Assembly: GCA_001805085.1 (NCBI GenBank)
Contig: MHEA01000227.1
Location: 3,260 to 10,524, forward strand
Direction of reading: 5' to 3'
Length of the DNA stretch: 7,265 nucleotides
Source: Nitrospirae bacterium GWC2_57_9
Lineage (GTDB): Bacteria > Nitrospirota > UBA9217
Every line of letters starts with the position of its first letter. Positions within the stretch are counted from its first letter, which is position 1. The notes under the pieces are model-generated. The model did not search any database and was not told where the DNA came from. It worked only from the letters and a program-made list of their open reading frames with translations. Below are positions 5,821-7,265 of the stretch, in pieces. The translations under genes and the position numbers were made by a program.

Positions 5821-5838
5821 ATTTGCATAATTTGCATA
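5821..5838 (+). repeat. Perfect 9-bp tandem duplication
   Basis: ATTTGCATA occurs twice in direct succession starting at the base after the FIST stop codon, followed by an AT-rich run ending AATTAATT. It looks like a slippage duplication or could serve as a paired binding site. Confidence 0.7.
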
Positions 5839-5943
5839 TAAATAATTAATTCACACCAAATGGGACGCGGAATAACGTGGAAAAGGCGGATTACGCTTTA
5901 GAGGCTTCGCCCGAATCAAATGTTTGAGTCAGAAGCAATATTT

Positions 5944-6021
5944 TCACACAAATTGCCGCGAAGCCACAAAGAAGAAAACTGTTTTTGTCTTTCTTCGTGT
6001 CTTATTAGCGGCTTCGTGTGA
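5944..6021. repeat. Imperfect long palindrome, 'CGAAGCCACAAAGA' dispersed-repeat type
   Basis: The left arm has TCACAC, then CGCGAAGCCACAAAGAAG and AAAA; the right arm read inverted gives TCACACGAAGCCGC and then CACGAAGAAAGACAAAAA. The arms meet over a few bases near 5979-5981, so transcripts on either strand could fold into a long, interrupted hairpin. The arm sequence is close to that of the 606-767 repeat (CGCAAAG/CGCGAAG motifs), which suggests two members of one degenerate intergenic family. No coding sequence or transposase is included. Confidence 0.55.
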
Positions 6022-6099
6022 GACCGGTTTTAAGATTGTATTTTGCCTTAGTGGTCTTTGAGGCGCAGCCTCGTTAAGTGTTTTCAAGCGAAGAATGCT

Positions 6100-7265
6100 A
6101 TGAAATCAAACGATATCGAAGCCAAAATAGCTGAGTTGCATCGGGAAAAAGAAACGCTTTCTCAGCAGGTAAAGCGGCTGATCAAAGCGGAGGGCAAGCT
6201 CTACCAGTACCAGGAGGAGCTCGATGCCCAACTGAAGGAGTATAAGGATCTTTATGAGTTGAACAGAAAACTGAACACGACCTTCGACATCGCGAAAATA
6301 TTCGACTATATCGTGGACTACGCCACCCGGAACCTTGAATACGAGAAAGCCGTTCTTTTTGAGCGACTGGAACATAACGGAGAGTATCATGTCTGTGCCG
6401 TTGAAGGATACTACGATAAGCGGGAAAAAAGCTTGGTTACGGGGCTCGTAATTGAGCAGGATGCCCCTTTCCTGTCACCTCTCTTTGAAGGGAGAGAGTA
6501 TCTGATCTGTAAAGCAGACGCGGAAGAAAAGGAACTTGTACAGTACCGTGCAAAATTGCGCATGCACGAATATTTTATCTATCGGTTGGGCGGCTCTTCG
6601 TCTCCGCATGCGGTTCTGGCAGTCGGGAACTCGGCGGAGAACGCTCAGTTTTTTCGAAAGGTGAGCGATAGTCCCGGTATGCTGCTCAGCCTTGGTAATC
6701 TCGCGGGCTTGATCTCATCTTCGATCGAAAAGCATATCTACTATAGAAAAATGGAGACAGCCCTCAAGCAGGAAAAACTTGCCGAGGGGAAGTACCGCGG
6801 CATTTTTGAAAACGCGGTTGAAGGTATTTTCCAGACGACGCCTTCCGGGCAGTTTCTGGATGCCAATCCCGCCATGGCGCGCATGATGGGCTATGCGTCT
6901 TCCCGGGAGCTTTTGGCAAATGTGACCGACATTAATCGGCAGCTTTATGTTGAGCCGGAACGCCGCTCTGAATTCCAGCGATTACTGGAAAAAAGTGATA
7001 CTCTGGAGGGATTTGAAGCCCGATTTTATCGGCAAGACGGCAGCGTGATCTGGGTCTCAATGAAAGCACGCGCGGTGAGGAATGACACCGGACAGGTCCT
7101 CTATTATGAGGGCATGGCCGATGATATTACCGGGCGAAAGCGGGCTGAAGAAGAACGCCTTTCACATCTTCAATTTCTCGAAAGCCTCGAGCGGGTCGAC
7201 CGGGCCATCCGCAAGGCGGACAGCCTCGAAGGAATGATGACGGATGTCCTCGACACGTCCCTGTC
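6100..7265 (+). CDS. GAF/PAS multi-domain sensor protein, probably a histidine kinase (3' truncated)
   Basis: The frame is open for 388 codons to the window end with no stop. Residues 1 to about 58 are a charged coiled coil (EAKIAELHREKETLSQQVKR onward). Residues about 56-212 look like a diverged GAF domain, opening with LNTTFDIAKIFDYIVDYATR and VLFERLE. A short helical linker (about 213-231) leads to a PAS domain at about 232-347: YRGIFENAVEGIFQTTPSG, FLDANPAMARMMGY, RFYRQDGSVIWVSMKARAV and the PAC end DITGRKRAEEE. A second GAF domain begins at about 362 (SLERVDRAIRKA, then LEGMMTDVLDTSL) and is cut off. No membrane segment is seen, so it is a cytoplasmic sensor; the output domain lies outside the window and is most often a histidine kinase in this architecture. 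ATG 6100 is preferred because the ATG at 6095 stops after two codons; its ribosome binding site is weak. Confidence 0.88.
   Translation, partial: MKSNDIEAKIAELHREKETLSQQVKRLIKAEGKLYQYQEELDAQLKEYKDLYELNRKLNTTFDIAKIFDYIVDYATRNLEYEKAVLFERLEHNGEYHVCAVEGYYDKREKSLVTGLVIEQDAPFLSPLFEGREYLICKADAEEKELVQYRAKLRMHEYFIYRLGGSSSPHAVLAVGNSAENAQFFRKVSDSPGMLLSLGNLAGLISSSIEKHIYYRKMETALKQEKLAEGKYRGIFENAVEGIFQTTPSGQFLDANPAMARMMGYASSRELLANVTDINRQLYVEPERRSEFQRLLEKSDTLEGFEARFYRQDGSVIWVSMKARAVRNDTGQVLYYEGMADDITGRKRAEEERLSHLQFLESLERVDRAIRKADSLEGMMTDVLDTSL

Larger units (their letters stand above)
5821..6099. other. Repeat-rich intergenic stretch
   Basis: The 279 bases between the FIST gene and the sensor gene hold no supported gene on either strand. 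They contain the 9-bp tandem duplication, the large imperfect palindrome at 5944-6021, and a small perfect hairpin GAGGC-GCA-GCCTC at 6060-6072. No intrinsic terminator with a U-tract and no convincing promoter is visible, so cotranscription of the two flanking genes is possible despite the gap. Confidence 0.55.

Noticed and set aside
5944..6072. CRISPR array or insertion sequence
   Set aside because: The repeats are inverted, few and degenerate, with no regular spacers and no transposase or terminal target duplication.
6106..6390. Minus-strand 94-codon frame
   Set aside because: It is antisense to the coiled-coil/GAF sensor gene, which has clear domain content through the whole interval.

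Overview
The window reads as a stretch of chromosome from a Gram-negative, probably anaerobic, environmental bacterium. Three things suggest this: an outer-membrane-type protein with a signal peptide, an iron-sulfur-flavoprotein-like reductase with a compact four-cysteine cluster, and a FIST sensor gene next to a multi-domain PAS/GAF sensor. Degenerate intergenic repeats of the 'CGCAAAGCCGCAAAG' type are also present. A Desulfobacterota/Geobacter-like or Nitrospirota source would fit, but this is inference from gene style; no marker gene is present.

Layout. Positions 1-488 hold the 3' part of a flavodoxin-fold NAD(P)H/FMN reductase, closed by a very clear intrinsic terminator (522-556). Positions 489-844 carry no convincing gene but have a 15-bp inverted repeat (606-620 / 753-767). 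On the minus strand, 845-1594 encodes an exported, probably beta-barrel protein whose promoter (around 1618-1650) contains a perfect 7-bp-arm palindrome. Positions 1926-2453 encode a DJ-1/PfpI family protein with its nucleophile Cys106.

From about 2490 to 4470 the sequence becomes visibly AT-richer. This part opens with a two-gene RES-Xre toxin-antitoxin operon: antitoxin 2564-3016 and toxin 3013-3483, overlapping by ATGA, driven by a near-consensus sigma-70 promoter with a symmetric operator-like sequence over its spacer. A four-helix membrane protein of unknown function (3553-3981) follows. A gene-poor, apparently scrambled stretch (3982-4632) comes next. The island looks acquired relative to the GC-richer genes on either side.

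The right end is a signalling region: a complete FIST-N/FIST-C protein (4633-5820), a 280-bp intergenic stretch rich in repeats (5821-6099), and the N-terminal 388 codons of a coiled-coil/GAF/PAS/GAF sensor protein, probably a histidine kinase or diguanylate cyclase, which runs off the window. FIST sensors are commonly encoded beside such transducers, so these two genes may work in one pathway.

I found no CRISPR array, tRNA, rRNA or complete insertion sequence. The best-supported system is the RES-Xre module. It belongs to a described class, so I do not claim a wholly new system here.
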